Positions 52,201 through 61,482 of a stretch of 64,000 bases of DNA are shown piece after piece. The notes under the pieces were generated by a model. It was not told the DNA's origin and ran no database searches. It worked only from the letters and a program-made list of their open reading frames with translations. Position 1 is the first letter of the stretch, and the number at the start of each line of letters is the position of its first letter. The position numbers were made by a program, and so were the translations under genes. Source of the DNA: Phylloscopus collybita (lineage: Eukaryota > Chordata > Aves > Passeriformes > Phylloscopidae); contig JAJNNQ010000006.1 of NCBI GenBank assembly GCA_027886175.1, positions 1,612,001 to 1,676,000 of the forward strand. The letters are read 5' to 3'.

Positions 52201-53981
52201 CGAAAGACCCACCTCAGTCTCCAGACCCTAGTAAGAATTAGCAAGCCATGCTAACTCCAAATGCAACTTTTATCCCAGATGGGTAAGAAGGCCCAAAGAC
52301 TCAACTAAATTCTAGGAATTCCCTGCTAGCATTCTGCACAGAGAATGGCCATGACAATAATGAGTTTCAGAGCCAGCTTCTTAAGATTACACACTTGCTG
52401 TTAAATACACAGCAAGTCTATTTATTCTGTGGGGAAAAAAAGAAGTCCTAGACTGTAGTAACAATGAATAAATAACTCCGAGAACTGTGATTTTTCAAAC
52501 TGTGTTTGAAAAAAAGTAGAAATATTGTAGAGACAACTTCACACACACAAATAGGTTAGGCAAGTAAGACTTTTAAGCCGTTTAAAAAAAGTGAAAACTT
52601 CACCATCTGGGGCTTTAAGCCATGTGTTTTTTCCAATTCTCTTTTCCAATGGGAACTCACTGTTCCCTGAACTAGTTGAAGTGACAGGAATGAAGAAATG
52701 GGATAAAGTCCCAGTATCCTTTCCTCTAGAGCACGATACAGTATAGGAAACTGGAGACACTCTGTCTCCCCCCAGCCTTTGCCACATTACAAAGTACCCG
52801 CTGAGAATTAATTTTTTGAAACAGAGCTCTAGGAAACCATGAACACTCAAACCTGTCTGTGGTATTAACACTTGCGTAGTGGGTGCAAACGTATCAGGTA
52901 TCACCTTTTCATGGCAGGGAGCACAATTTTTGGCGTTGTTTGCGAATGCTGGGGCTGAAGTGTTCCCATGTGCCATGCTGTGGGACCCCAGAAGATAAGG
53001 GGCTAACGTGTGTGTTCCAAACACCCACTGGCTGTGGAGCCAACCAAGGACTCTTCCAATAGACAGGAATTGCTGGTAATAACCGAGGATTGTTAGCATC
53101 AACATACCCCGGGAAAGAACATGTGGCTGGAGAAGGGGGGCATGCAGAGGTAGGGCAGTGCTTTTCCATGTTCTAGTTCCTGGAGGTAAACACAGCCCAG
53201 TACAGTGCAAAGATGAGGCCAAGAAGTGGGAACGCACTGTAGGGGGAGGATCAAGACCACCAAAGACCCCCCAAGCCCTCCAGCCCGTTTCCAGAATTGC
53301 ACAAAAAGCAAGAGACCTGTCTTCCTGGCAGGGAAAACCTATCCATAAAGAAATATCCCCAGGCATGCCCAGGACATTTCATCAGCTGGACTAAGGCTGG
53401 AACCAGGACTGGTGATCCCATTTAATTTCCTCTCTTTTTCTCTCACTTTTCCTCTCCTTTTCTCTTTCTATTCTTCTTTAATTCACATCTTCTTTCTCTC
53501 TTCCCTCTCACCCTATCCCTTTATCCAAAACCCGCTACCGTGTGCTTGTATAGTAGGTCAGAGCCAACATTTCCACGTCCGTGTAGCACACTAATAAAAC
53601 TAATTGCGGACCCTCTACCTTCCGTCACTCCCTGGGACCCCGAGCATTTACGATCCCCGCCCGCTGCCCACGCTGCAGCAGCGCCCGCAGCACCGAGCCA
53701 AGGACCCTCGGCCCCCAACCTCCCAGCCCAGCCCGGAGGGGAGCGGAGAACGCCTCTCTCCGTAGCCCGGCCCCCGCCCCGCTCACACACGTCACCCTTC
53801 ACCCGTGTGAAGGCCCGGGGTGAGAACGGGGCAGTAGCGGCCTCACGGCCCCGAGGTGGGGGTCCCGCCATGCGCTCACCAGCCCGCGGTCCAGCTCGGC
53901 TTGGCCCTTGCCGGCGCCCGTAGGGGCCCGGGCATACTCGGCGTAGCGCAGGCCCTCGGCGGAGGCCGCAGCGCCCTCCAT
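34208..53981 (-). CDS. DNAJC15: DNAJC15 (MCJ), mitochondrial inner-membrane J-domain co-chaperone, six coding exons
   Basis: Joining 53981-53880, 47480-47429, 45948-45875, 39288-39212, 37380-37310 and 34278-34208 gives one uninterrupted 148-codon frame. Visible order: N-terminal segment with LRYAEY at residues 11-16; a hydrophobic Gly/Ala-rich membrane segment at about 38-52; a linker with FRVWKPLEQ; the conserved [17 protein letters not shown] block (79-95); and a C-terminal J domain with HPD at 122-124, ending in an INEAKDLLE helix. This order and the motifs match vertebrate DNAJC15, a small J protein with an N-terminal anchor. From the family: it sits in the mitochondrial inner membrane, stimulates mtHsp70 at the TIM23 import motor, and restrains respiratory complex I. 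The paralogue DNAJC19 is shorter and lacks the long N-terminus, so DNAJC15 fits better. All introns are GT-AG, with phases 0, 1, 0, 2, 1. No frameshift or stop is present, so the gene looks functional. The identity rests on motif recall, not on a database search. Confidence 0.95.
34279..37309 (-). other. DNAJC15 intron 5
   Basis: This is a 3.0-kb intron with a GTAAAT donor and a CTTCTCAG acceptor. The sequence is A/T-rich. I see no repeat family, exon or RNA gene within it. Confidence 0.85.
37310..37380 (-). CDS. DNAJC15: DNAJC15 coding exon 5 (J-domain helix and HPD motif)
   Basis: This 71-bp exon has a TTTTGCAG acceptor and a GTAAAT donor. It completes Ser102 and encodes [20 protein letters not shown] and then PDK, residues 103-125. 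The HPD tripeptide that J proteins need to stimulate Hsp70 ATPase is intact at 122-124. The basic helix before it ([10 protein letters not shown]) matches helix II of a J domain. Confidence 0.96.
37381..39211 (-). other. DNAJC15 intron 4
   Basis: This 1.8-kb intron runs from a GTAGGT donor to a TTTTGCAG acceptor. It contains one CR1 internal fragment, antisense to the gene, at about 38,740-38,972. A short poly(A) run lies at about 38,660. Nothing else is recognised. Confidence 0.85.
38740..38972 (+). mobile_element. CR1 LINE fragment from near the end of the element
   Basis: CTGGAGGGCAGGGCTGACAT, AGGCACCTGAGAGGCTGCA and GAAAGGGACCCAGGGGTGC match the order of landmarks in the CR1 region just before the 3' end. 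The fragment lacks both ends and is diverged. It lies antisense in intron 4 of DNAJC15. Confidence 0.65.
39212..39288 (-). CDS. DNAJC15: DNAJC15 coding exon 4 (conserved YYKGGFE block)
   Basis: This 77-bp exon encodes residues 77-101 plus two bases of Ser102. It carries [16 protein letters not shown], the most strongly conserved block in DNAJC15 and DNAJC19. Only the GTAGGT donor at 39,211-39,206 restores the family sequence LILGVSPSAG across the junction. A second potential donor (GTAAGG) lies five bases inside the exon end; its use would shift the frame. Confidence 0.94.
39289..45874 (-). other. DNAJC15 intron 3
   Basis: This 6.6-kb GT-AG intron is A/T-rich. I found only short A-rich patches (for example 42,300-42,360 and 43,888-43,920) and no transposon fragment, RNA gene or exon that I can support. 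All open frames inside it are short and lack recognisable motifs. Confidence 0.85.
45875..45948 (-). CDS. DNAJC15: DNAJC15 coding exon 3 (linker after the membrane anchor)
   Basis: This 74-bp exon lies between a pyrimidine-rich acceptor (TTTTTCAG) and a consensus GTAAGT donor. It completes Gly52 and encodes residues 53-76, including [12 protein letters not shown] followed by an amphipathic [10 protein letters not shown] stretch. In this family the segment links the inner-membrane helix to the J domain on the matrix side. It leaves in phase 0. Confidence 0.95.
45949..47428 (-). other. DNAJC15 intron 2
   Basis: This is a 1.5-kb GT-AG intron. The only notable content is an A/C-rich low-complexity block near its 3' end (45,990-46,073), just upstream of the exon 3 acceptor. 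No gene or named repeat is recognised elsewhere in it. Confidence 0.85.
45990..46073. repeat. A/C-rich low-complexity block
   Basis: About 84 bases consist almost entirely of A and C, in irregular CAAAA, CAAAC and ACCC units. It lies about 40 bases upstream of the exon 3 acceptor on the transcribed strand, where it reads as a T/G-rich tract in the pre-mRNA. Confidence 0.85.
47429..47480 (-). CDS. DNAJC15: DNAJC15 coding exon 2 (transmembrane segment)
   Basis: This 52-bp exon is bounded by a TTTAG acceptor and a GTAAG donor. It encodes residues 35-51 plus the first base of Gly52. The hydrophobic stretch [15 protein letters not shown] forms the single membrane anchor, and it resembles the human segment with conservative changes. 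The entering phase is 0 and the leaving phase is 1, and both agree with the neighbouring exons. Confidence 0.94.
49266..49295. repeat. poly(A) run of 30 bases
   Basis: Thirty consecutive A residues occur on the plus strand. CR1 elements do not end in poly(A), and no AATAAA lies 10-30 bases before the run, so nothing marks it as the tail of a retrocopy. Confidence 0.95.
51878..51903. other. perfect 11-bp inverted repeat with a 4-base loop
   Basis: TATATAAGGTA and TACCTTATATA flank the loop CGAC. It lies in DNAJC15 intron 1 and looks like a small cruciform or RNA hairpin. No function is evident. Confidence 0.7.
53420..53522 (+). repeat. polypyrimidine tract at the start of DNAJC15 intron 1
   Basis: About 100 bases are almost entirely C and T on the plus strand, hence purine on the transcribed RNA. 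The tract directly adjoins the CpG island. It has no single repeat unit and mixes CTCTTTT, TTCCTCTC and TTCTTT motifs. Such strand asymmetry near a start site can favour R-loops or triplex DNA. Confidence 0.7.
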
Positions 53982-54120
53982 GATTGCACGAGGAGGAGCG
54001 AACACTACGGGTCGGCCGGAGGGACAAACAGCATGGCAGGACAGAGCGCGAAGCTCCTCCTCCCGTGTGGCCAAGGCAGGCGCGCCGCAACCCGGGGGAA
54101 GCGGGAAAAGGAGCGATAAA
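53600..54120 (-). promoter_or_regulatory. CpG-island promoter of DNAJC15
   Basis: About 500 bases of dense G/C and frequent CpG stand out from the A/T-rich surroundings and enclose coding exon 1. A CCCCGCCCC GC box lies at about 53,772-53,780, just inside intron 1. I see no TATA box at a suitable distance upstream of the start codon, so dispersed CpG-type initiation is likely. In humans the corresponding DNAJC15 island is known for methylation-dependent silencing; whether that applies here cannot be read from sequence. Confidence 0.85.
53880..53981 (-). CDS. DNAJC15: DNAJC15 coding exon 1 (residues 1-34)
   Basis: The start codon occupies 53,981-53,979 and has a strong context, with A at -3 and G at +4. 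It is placed 11 residues before the conserved LRYAEY motif, close to the start of the human protein. The exon ends after ...DRGL in phase 0 at a GTGAGC donor. Between LRYAEY and the donor, the segment is rich in Ala, Gly and Lys and is poorly conserved. The frame stays open upstream to an in-frame ATG at 54,173, but I prefer the downstream ATG because of its position relative to the human protein and its context. Confidence 0.92.
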
Positions 54121-54232
54121 GGATAATCAGTGCAGACATTAGGGATAATCAATGCATTAACAAATAGGATCAAAAACGTTCAGGCCACACGGAAATTGTT
54201 CGTACCCATCTTCAGGATACAGGATTTTAGAA

Positions 54233-54277
54233 AGGTGGAGGTGGGGGCGGGGAGCGGGGGGCGGAGGGGGGGGTGGA
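54233..54277 (+). promoter_or_regulatory. G-run with G-quadruplex potential upstream of the DNAJC15 promoter
   Basis: This 45-base stretch on the plus strand has at least five runs of three or more G separated by one to three bases. It lies about 250 bases upstream of the DNAJC15 start codon, at the outer edge of the CpG island. Such runs can fold into G-quadruplexes and often occur at vertebrate promoters. A regulatory role is inference. Confidence 0.5.
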
Positions 54278-57200
54278 ACCTGTCAAGGAAAGGATAAAGA
54301 GTAATTAATCTGGGGAGAAAACCCAACAACACTAAAAATACATTTTAAAATGTACACGCTTGCACGCAACTCAGTTGATGTCTGTACATGTTTCACTGTG
54401 TTTATATTTCGATTCCCTGCAAATGCTGCCACTTTGGATGGTAGTTCACCTTTCTGGAAGCGCTCCTCACCTGCTGCCTCCCTGTGAAGTTGTACATCGC
54501 CTTTTGTCTCGTACCACAACCACTAAAATTCTCAGCCCCGTGTCCGTACAGCCGTGAAGCAGCTCTTCCCTTGTGCTGCTTTTCCTTCCCTCCTGCCTGG
54601 TAGTGCTGGCGATGGAATTGGATCATCTGCAGGTTGCTAAGCAGTGTGACTGGACAAAAAGAATTGCTCTTCTTACCTCCTATTTCAAACTACGATTGCT
54701 CTTCTGAGCATTTCTTAAGTATCTTTTTAAAGTACCATAGAGGTGAGCTGACCACATACAGCATTTCATTAACCTTAGAAAGACATATAAATTTAACTTT
54801 CTACTGAACAGAAGTCATTGGAAGTTGCATGATTATTCATTCATCAAGAAATGCATTCATTTTTACTTCTTCACTGGACACATAAAATACAATCATGTAT
54901 GATTGATTTTTTTTAAACCTTCAGTGGAACTGGATTTCTAGGAAATGTAAAACTTACCTTAAAATCAATAAAAATGTCCCCAATTAATCTCTTTATTATT
55001 ATTTATTTGCATAGAACTGATGCAGAACAGTATGTCACTTACTACTTTCTTGATTAGCAAACCCAGCTTAAAAAACAATAAATTGAAAGTTTTGGAATTT
55101 AGAGTGTCTTCCTTAGTTTTCCAAGCTGATCTCTGAGACCCCTTAACCAGTCAGATTCTTTTCTCATTAATCCAAACCTGTGATTCTGCTATTTTTCCCA
55201 AATACTACTATCTCCTGCTCAAAGCAGACAAGTTCTTCCCTCTTTGTAAGAATCAATCCAGAAAAGTATCTGCCCTTGTCAGGTGCTTGATCACCTTTGG
55301 AAGGAAATTATAATCTACGAACTCAGGAAATATTTTATGTCATTGTAAGGGGGTAGCAAAATTGGACTCTTAAAGACACTGGGTCATAATAGGGTCCATA
55401 CAAATACATCCAGACACACTCTGAGATTGAGAACAGTGCTCAAAACATCTTTTTCATATCACCAGCCATGCTGCTGCTGCTGCTTTCTGGACAGGAAAAG
55501 CCACAGGAAGCATATCGATTACTCAGAGAAAACCAGATAATCAACAGGAGGAAAATGTATCTTCTGCCAGGAATGAAACAGTGTAGTTTGTTTTCCTTGG
55601 AAGCAAGGAGGGGAGGAATGAAAGCAGCTGGGTCTTTGGTTATGGTTCTCTCCCGAAGCTCCTCTCAGCGTGGCACAGCTGTGCGCTACGTTATGCACAG
55701 GATGGTGCTGGTAGAGACAATCTGTCCATTACTATTTAATTCAATCCTAAACACTGGTATGTTACAGCATATTGTCACTATTAATGTGTAGCAATGCTGT
55801 CCAGATTTGTTATGCCATTGAAGTTAATTGTCTGCATACTTTTGCTATAAATTATTTTCCTAAACAGTCTGTGCTACAGTATTTGGTGTTGCAGTCAGGA
55901 TCCGTGCTGGCTAGAGTCTCTGTCAGGAGTGCAGGAGAATCTAGAAATGGATACCAGGTTAAATCTTATGACATTGATAACAAGAAGCATGTGTGTGTTT
56001 GGGATTTTTACCACTGAGAATTTCCAAAGAACCTGTAAAAGTAGCACCCGATCAGTGAAATGAGGATGGCAGGGACCAAAGTTTCATCCTAAAGATTAAA
56101 GTTTCTGAGGTCAGGCAGAGAAGAGAGCATAATTGAAAGTTATCAAGGAAATCATGAGGCATATCATATAAAACTGGAAAAGTCAGTACTTCAGCCTTGC
56201 TGAATTGTCATGTGCATACAAATGAACCCCGAATAAATCTTCCCAGCCAGGAATAGAAGTTGGAAGAGTTAATTCTCCTACAAGCAGTTGTATATTTAAT
56301 TACCACAATATACTATAAAAGTAAAAAGAGGCATGAGCTGTGGACTTCTACAAATTTCTTTAGGTAATGTATTTGGAAACATAACACAACAAAGAATGTA
56401 ATGTTCTTTCTAGACACTATAATTGTCTGTATGACACCTTTGGTTGACTAGGTACCACAAGGTATTATATAATATTAAATAAAATCCTAAGCTGGAACTA
56501 ATCACGGCCTTTAGGAATTCAAAGAGTATAATTATTCCTTGAAGAAGATGGTATATATGCCAGAAAGCTCATATATTTTTTGTGAATAAGTAAATCTATG
56601 CTTTAAAAGCTATTAAGAAAAAAGATCTATTCAGGATTATTGCAAATACTATTTTAATACACCCAGACTTCTCAAGGACTTTTTCCTTCTAGACACATAG
56701 CTGGAGCAATAGCTCTTAGAGATCTTTGTTTTTAATATCTTTTGTGCAGTTTACTAGTTAATTTTGCCTTTTCCAATAGATTTTTGCAGGCATTTTTAAT
56801 GGTATAAAACATTTGTTTGCAGTCCTGATTGTTTTTATAATGCCAGACCTTTAAAACTGCCCTGCTTTATTATTTAGTGTTATTTATATAGCAATATAGA
56901 TATGCGTAGCACTCTCCAGGCTAAAGAAGTGCTCCTAAAATGTAGCAATAATCTTCAGGCACTGGACTTCAATACAGCAAATTCTGGACATCAGGTCAAT
57001 TATATTTTCAATCCCCACTTCCGTTTGCTGAAGCAGTATTAGCTGAAGGAGAGGTGGACCTGCTGTAATTCTGAGGGATACTGTAGAGAAAGCAAGGGTC
57101 AGTTTTCTCTTAGAGGGTGGAAGATGATAGTTTTTGACAGGTACCGTCAATTTCAGCTTTTTGCAGTAAAATGGGAAGTGTGTGCAGCATTTTACATCTC

Positions 57201-58419
57201 CTAAACAGATTACCCAACACATCCACAGACACGCACTTGTCAAAGCTAATGGCATTCTTTCTGCTGAACCTGACAAATTCCAGTCCTCAATCTAAACAAG
57301 AATAAATCTTAACCAAATGTTGACATTTCACCCTCCTCCTGGGACTCCTCTCCAGGGAGCAGAGAAATTTCTCTTCTCCAGCACCCTCAGCTGTAACAAT
57401 TAGTGCTATCAACCCTGCAGAAAGTGATCAACATAATTGTACAGCAAGGTAGAGTACTCAGCCAGAAAAACATTGATAAAGTAAAATGCACCTCTCAAAA
57501 TTCAATTCCTATTCTGCCATCATGGTATAACAACTCTATAAGCATTGCTAATTATAGATATTCCTCTAGGGATATTTGCCATCATTTGCCGTTGCTCTAA
57601 AATATAGGAATATGTTCCCAATGATTAATTACTCAATATGCTCTGTAGTATATTCAGCTGTGTGTCTTACCTACTTAGCCAAAATATCCAGGGAAACAAG
57701 CTTTGCATGTGAACCCTTGAGCATCATATTCAGCTGTTGGACTAAGTGTTTTAGTGCTGATGACAAAGGAAAAAGCATTTCTCCAGCAATCAAGGCCTTC
57801 TGATACCATTTCCTGGCTTCTGAGAAAAAAGAGTGGGTTGTACAAAAGCTTGCCTGTCCTGGCTGTCCTTCCAAAGGTCTCTCCCAGTTTGATGCTTTGC
57901 TTTAGGCTTCTTGTATTCTTGGATTAAATAAAAATCTTAACTTTTAATGAAATGTGTCTGTGGTTGTGGAAAAAACCCCTTAAAAATGCAAAACCTTAAA
58001 ATGCCATAAACCAACAGCAAAATAATGAGGAACAAACAGTCGTCTTCAGGGAAGGAAAGACAGAGAACATTACATTGGTTTAATTTTAGGGGGGTTTTAA
58101 CACTATTTCTTTCATAGAAGAGAGTTTTGCCCTATTTAGCATTCCCAAAAAAAAAAGATGATATGGCTGACCCAGATCCTTTATAGTGAGAAAAGGTCTC
58201 CGATACCTCTCATTTTTGGTATAGTTCATGGTGCTGCAGAGTTGGAAATAGAGCTTCAGTACAAAATGTTCCTCCACAAAAGTTATTTTTGATGTATTAT
58301 TGCAATTTCATGAGAAACACAGGTGAGAGAGGGAATATGACAAGAATTCTTAATATTTCACATGTCCACTGAGGAATTTTCTCAGAGCAAAAGAAAGATA
58401 ATTTTCTATCTTTCTGTCT

Positions 58420-58520
58420 CCCCAAAAAATAATAATAAAAAATAATTAAAAAAAAAGGTTGTTAATAGCTGGAGGCTACAGAGCTACACGGAAAAAAAAA
58501 AAAAAAAGAAAAAAAAAAGA
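58420..58520. repeat. A-rich low-complexity block
   Basis: AAT repeats at about 58,427-58,450 and a run of about 17 A and further A-rich sequence at 58,488-58,519 are separated by roughly 35 bases of unique sequence. No element boundary is associated with them. Confidence 0.85.
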
Positions 58521-58940
58521 GCTCTATTTTGACAAATGAATCTTCTCACTCCTTTTCCTGTTTTCTGTGCTGTCCTACTGGTGGGGAGGAAGGGAGCCAC
58601 CAGCTGTGTGAGTGCTCACTTGATAGCAAAGGCCAGTGCATCGCAGCCTCAGATGCAGTTAGGGATGTGCAACAACTATAAATAGAGCCCCTCAGACAGA
58701 ACTGGCAGCCAGTACTTGGTGGGTCTAGAAAAATAAAAGTACTGAATTAAAATCCTTATGGAGGACTTGGGAAGGGTTGAGATTTGGTGGTGTTTGCATG
58801 TTTCAGGAGACTGAATACATTGACATTCTGACATTTTACCATCCATTTAACATCTACAACACTAAATAAACAGGGCTGGAGGCTGATCCTTTTTCCTAAA
58901 TACAGCTAGTACAGACTCATATATATGATGCCCAAGACTA

Positions 58941-58987
58941 GCCTCCACTAGGCTAGGAGTAGCTAAGTGGTTGATCCTAGTGGAGGC
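58941..58987. other. perfect 12-bp inverted repeat
   Basis: GCCTCCACTAGG at 58,941-58,952 pairs with CCTAGTGGAGGC at 58,976-58,987 across a 23-base spacer. I see no flanking duplication or coding sequence that would make it the ends of a small transposon. Confidence 0.7.
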
Positions 58988-61222
58988 AATAAGCATGTCC
59001 CTACCAAACTCCAAGAGTCCTGAGAGCCTAAGGTGGGACTGCCATGATGCTAGAACTTGATTATTACTTTGGGGATATTTCAGCTCAATGTGTCTGAAGC
59101 AAGGTAAGAGCTGGGTTGCAGCCTATGAAATGTTGTGTTTAAGTAGGATGAAACTAAAGGGCTGATGAATGATGCGCTGCAGTATCACACAGAGGCTGTG
59201 GGGTGAGTTTGAGATTGCTGGGATAGTGATGAAGAGATGTTTAGGCTGGACAAAGTAAATCTGGTACACTTGCCAATACTGACTTTCTGGGGGTCACGTC
59301 TGGCATGAACTGACCTTAGAGCCAGGCCTGGATGTTGTCCTGGATAGAGTTAGTTTGGATTGTCCACAACAGAGCTATGACATAAATGAGCATGGAAGCA
59401 ACAGAAGTCATCAAGCTTCTAGTGCTTGGGTTCATTTCACATCCCTCTTTTTTGAGCAATATAGATACAAATATTTAGATTCTACAGTTACTGTTTTCAG
59501 CCAAAAGTTTCTAAATTTCAACAGGAAAATGACACTACATCTGAATTTTATATAACATTATAGGATTGAAGACACAGCAGCAGTGGCCACATTAATTATA
59601 ATCAATTTTCGTAATTAAATATGGGTTATTAAGACATCAATCTGTGTGGATAAGAACACTCCAGATGTCAAAGCTGGATTTTTACCAGATAGGGTGTCTG
59701 TAGGCACAGCTGCTATCCCACAAATCTTTGCAGTCCTCAGACATGACTTTGCTATAATTTCTGTGCTACTTCTAGTGCTTCTGCATCTCCTTTATTGACC
59801 CTGCAGTTCTATGGACGGGAGTAAGCTTCATGCTTGCTTTCATTTGCCAGCACCTTGTACATTAAATACATACATACATTTGTGAAGAGAAGTGATGCAA
59901 GGGACTATGCACTGATTCATCCCTTTACAACACACTGCCCTGGCACTCCAAGGTCTGCAGAATGATTGGTGTACAAATGAAGATCATCTTTGCTGCAGAG
60001 CATGTGAGGAGGGGCGGGGCAAGGGAGAGACCATTGCTGCTGCCTCCTTGGGGCAGCCCTAGGAGATGTATCCGTGTGGATATGGAAGCTCTGGGAGGTG
60101 AGCTGCTGGTGGCAGGGTCCCAAGGAGCATTACAACCACCAGGCAGCCTGTGGCTTTCCATACAGCATTTTACTTTACTTCTTCAGTCCTGTATGTGTGG
60201 AGAGTGCTGTAACACCTAGGTGGTCTGGGCAGTCAGGAAACCTGGCCAGTGGTGTGTTTTTAGTGTAGCTTGATCAGCTGAGGACAAAGAGTGATGAGAT
60301 ATGCATGTGTGAAGCTGGAGGTCCTTAGTCCTGCTGCATCAACCTGGAGCAGCATTGCTAGCTCTTTTTCGCTTGAGTTAGAAGTTGCCAAATATCTTCT
60401 ATTTACTATATATTTTCTATATTAAGAAGGGTGCTGGTTATCCCCAGCCCTGCAGATCCCATAGATACACTACCACTGGTTAGATGAGATCAGTCAAAAG
60501 ATCTCCGTTTTCAATAAGTGGATCACGTATTTGTCCTCTATTCAGGTAGAATTAGGAAAGTCAAAGTAATGTTATCTGATTGAGAAGAACTGAAAGGCCA
60601 AATTGGGACTTTTCAGGACCATTGCCTTAAGATTTATCTGAAGGTTAGTTTTTAGTTTCTCTTTCATCTTTTTGTGTACACTCATGCAAAATAGAAACCA
60701 GAAAACCTCCTTGTGAGAGACTGGACTATGACTCAAAGCAATTGCCCATTTGTGAAGGCACCAGGCTGCTTTCCTGAGACCAGGTTTGCAACCCCCCAAG
60801 AAGGAGATGAGGTTTTGGGTGTGCAGTGGCAAGCCTCTGGTCTGCACAAGACAGAGGAGGTGAACTTTTAACTACCAGAGTCTAGAAGCTGGGCTTTGAG
60901 GCCAATAAGAGGCTGATCTGGTGGAGACAGGATGGTTCTTTTCACCATGCCAAGTTGCCCTCTCTTACACACACCCCCTGCCGATGGATCAAGACCTTCA
61001 GTCACCACTTCAACCAACAGCAACGCTCAAGTCTCATTGTAAATCCAGGGGTGGTAGTTACGTATTTTCTACTCCTACCCTTTCCTTCTCTTTCTTCCTT
61101 TTTCTTCCTTTTTTCCTCCTTGCACATTTTAAATGACACCTTTATGTTTTCATATTGCCATATTACTATAGATAATAACTAAAATGGCTATAGAGCTGCT
61201 TTCCATTGCAACTAAATTGTTC

Positions 61223-61259
<37 letters not shown>

Positions 61260-61262
61260 CAT
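61223..61262. repeat. (ATGTAT)n hexanucleotide microsatellite
   Basis: About six consecutive ATGTAT units occur, ending at an ATACATAT. An open frame across it reads Met-Tyr repeats and is an artefact. Confidence 0.95.
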
Positions 61263-61409
61263 ATTTGCTAACACCGATCTTTCAGTGTTTTTTCACTCTA
61301 ATCTGCCCCAAGAGATCTATTGACAATAACCTGGGTTACCTTCACCTTCAGGGGTGGGTCATAACACCCCCAAGAGTCATTCCCTCTGTCACAGGGAAGT
61401 GCTGGGTTA

Positions 61410-61482
61410 AAAAAAAAAAAAAAAAAAAAGTCAGAAATACATCAGAAATATATGTCAGAAATGTATCAGAAAAATGTCAGAC
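61410..61482. repeat. poly(A) run followed by degenerate TCAGAAATA repeats
   Basis: About 20 A residues (61,410-61,428) are followed by four or five degenerate copies of a unit close to (G/A)TCAGAAATA up to about 61,482. This is a small, imperfect tandem array. Confidence 0.8.

Larger units (their letters stand above)
47481..53879 (-). other. DNAJC15 intron 1
   Basis: This 6.4-kb intron has a GTGAGC donor and a TTTAG acceptor. It holds the pyrimidine tract, a 275-codon open frame (52,539-53,366, minus strand) of unknown meaning, a perfect 11-bp inverted repeat at 51,878-51,903 and a run of 30 A at 49,266-49,295. A locally G/C-richer patch lies at 49,380-49,700. I recognise no exon, RNA gene or transposon in the rest. 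Confidence 0.85.

Noticed and set aside
53521..54090. 189-codon minus-strand frame across the CpG island
   Set aside because: It overlaps DNAJC15 exon 1 in another frame and its Ala/Gly/Arg/Pro composition is what stop-poor CpG-island DNA gives in any frame.
54360..54626. Second divergent gene start opposite DNAJC15
   Set aside because: The frames on both strands are short, the CpG density has already dropped, and no splice donor in a plausible first exon could be identified.
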